DNA from: Allobrachymonas denitrificans DSM 15123
GTDB taxonomy: Bacteria > Pseudomonadota > Gammaproteobacteria > Burkholderiales > Burkholderiaceae_C
Length of the DNA stretch: 64,000 bases
Direction: 5' to 3'
NCBI RefSeq assembly: GCF_900110225.1
Contig: NZ_FOCW01000006.1
Location: 47,034 to 111,033 of the forward strand
The position numbers were made by a program, and so were the translations under genes. Positions 63,606-64,000 of the stretch are shown one piece after another. Under the pieces are notes generated by a model that saw only the letters and a program-made list of their open reading frames with translations, made no database searches and was not told where the DNA came from. Every line of letters starts with the position of its first letter. Positions within the stretch are counted from its first letter, which is position 1.

Positions 63606-63743
63606 TTAGCTTCCCAGATAGACCGCTGTCACCTTCACCCGCTCGTGCCCAAGTTCATGACTGATCTGCTGCCGGGCGTGTCGGTCGGCCAGGCGCTGTG
63701 ATAGGTCGAGTTGAGCCGTGCCCGGTCCACCTGCTGCCGGCGA
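63606..63743 (-). pseudogene. C-terminal remnant of a tyrosine recombinase
   Basis: On the minus strand one frame reads into I-S-H-E-L-G-H-E-R-V-K-V-T-A-V-Y-L-G-S before a stop at 63606. This is the characteristic end of phage-type tyrosine recombinases (L-G-H-x-x-x-x-x-T-x-x-Y), including the nucleophilic Tyr. Nothing upstream continues the domain: the stretch before it has no start codon and runs into the IS region. It is therefore a fragment of an integrase-like gene. Confidence 0.6.
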
Positions 63744-63768
63744 CTTCCACCCCGTCAATGTTTCATAT

Positions 63769-63870
63769 CAAGACCGTTGCATAACCCCCCGGAAGCCCAA
63801 CAAACCATGTTCCAATGACAAGACCGTTGCATAACCCCCCGGAAGCCCAACAAACCATGTTCCAATGACA
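63769..63870. repeat. Exact tandem duplication, 50-bp period, at the IS left end
   Basis: The segment beginning C-A-A-G-A-C-C-G-T-T-G-C-A-T-A-A with CCCCCCGG, ending T-C-C-A-A-T-G-A-C-A, occurs twice (63769-63820 and 63819-63870), overlapping by two bases with no mismatch. The duplication ends just before the transposase ribosome site, so it may represent a duplicated IS terminus. Confidence 0.9.
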
Positions 63871-63887
63871 GCAGGAGGATGATCGCG

Positions 63888-64000
63888 ATGGACAGTTTCT
63901 TCTTGATGGGTGCCAAGCCGCTGGTGCAGGACAGTCCCAGCATGAAGCTGCACGAGTTGCTGGACTGGCATTCCATCGCCGGCCACCTCAAGGGACTGTA
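63888..64000 (+). CDS. IS5-like transposase, N-terminal fragment cut by the window
   Basis: Only 37 codons are visible: M-D-S-F-F-L-M-G-A-K-P, then a helix with K-L-H-E-L-L-D-W-H-S-I. The L-L-D-W pattern near the N-terminus is shared with DUF772/IS5-family transposases. An AGGAGG ribosome site at 63873-63878 lies 9 bp before the ATG; an alternative in-frame ATG at 63879 abuts the ribosome site. The reading frame continues beyond the window, so completeness cannot be judged. Confidence 0.6.
   Translation, partial: MDSFFLMGAKPLVQDSPSMKLHELLDWHSIAGHLKGL

Larger units (their letters stand above)
63528..63887. other. Gene-free stretch with recombinase remnant and repeats
   Basis: These 360 bases between the helicase stop and the transposase start hold the minus-strand recombinase fragment (63606-63743) and a 50-bp-period duplication (63769-63870). 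No terminator for the helicase operon was seen in the first 80 bases. Confidence 0.6.
50937..64000 (+). mobile_element. Accessory genomic island (right part cut by the window edge)
   Basis: From the ychF stop onwards the content changes from core genes to a broken tyrosine-integrase gene, a Fic protein, a restriction-modification operon, two unrecognised proteins, a RelE-UvrD fusion, a recombinase remnant and an insertion sequence. Base composition is visibly more AT-rich in the spacers (about 52.45-52.69 kb), in the methyltransferase specificity region and in the two unknown genes. No tRNA or direct-repeat attachment site was found by eye at the left end, so exact boundaries are unknown. Confidence 0.7.

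Noticed and set aside
63769..63870. Duplication as CRISPR repeats
   Set aside because: Only two units, overlapping by two bases, directly in front of a transposase gene.

Overview
The window is high-GC chromosomal DNA from a betaproteobacterium of the order Burkholderiales, most likely Comamonadaceae. The support is the gene order dapF-DUF484-xerC, dksA-hslVU and a full mraZ-to-ftsZ cluster followed by lpxC, together with a DksA lacking most zinc ligands, a pre-processed HslV N-terminus and family-typical protein lengths. The genus cannot be fixed from the sequence alone.

Layout. 1-2.3 kb: the end of a ChbG/HpnK-type deacetylase and a convergent NUDIX-MBL fusion hydrolase. 2.3-9.7 kb: dapF, DUF484, xerC, a His-rich COG0523 metallochaperone GTPase, dksA and the HslVU protease. 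9.7-28.9 kb: the dcw cluster (mraZ, rsmH, ftsL, ftsI, murE, murF, mraY, murD, ftsW, murG, murC, ddl, ftsQ, ftsA, ftsZ), then lpxC and a tiny membrane protein. Most dcw junctions are 4-bp ATGA or GTGA overlaps, so one polycistronic message from a promoter with MraZ-type boxes at about 9.8 kb is the simplest reading; it makes lipid II and assembles the divisome.

29-40.4 kb is on the minus strand: a secreted beta-helix-like protein, ruvC, mtgA (with an unusual coiled-coil insertion), aroE (with a 9-bp, 12-copy tandem repeat coding an Ala-Pro-Ala arm), an RNase II-family exonuclease, a LuxR-type regulator with a 20-bp palindrome at its promoter, a YqiA-like esterase, an M61 peptidase, a DUF3429 protein, a DsbC-like lipoprotein and a UbiH-type monooxygenase. 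40.8-50.9 kb is on the plus strand: a small membrane protein, one very large gene (2866 codons) for a cyclic beta-1,2-glucan synthase, and the GTPase gene ychF.

From just after ychF to the end (about 51-64 kb) lies an accessory island. It opens with a P4-type tyrosine integrase gene broken by an in-frame TGA. Then come an AT-richer control region with four AAATGGGG motifs, a self-inhibited Fic protein, a 44-codon coupled ORF, a type III-like restriction helicase-nuclease, a beta-class DNA methyltransferase, two unrecognised proteins, and a RelE-fold/UvrD-helicase fusion. The island ends in a tyrosine-recombinase remnant and the start of an IS5-like element. This Fic + R-M + unknown pair + RelE-UvrD block is the best candidate for a poorly described defence system. 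The methyltransferase specificity region and the two unknown genes look lower in GC than their flanks, which suggests module swapping.

No rRNA, tRNA or CRISPR array was seen. Several starts (hslV, lpxC, the small gene after lpxC) lie 6-8 bases after a promoter -10-like box and have no Shine-Dalgarno, so they may be leaderless.
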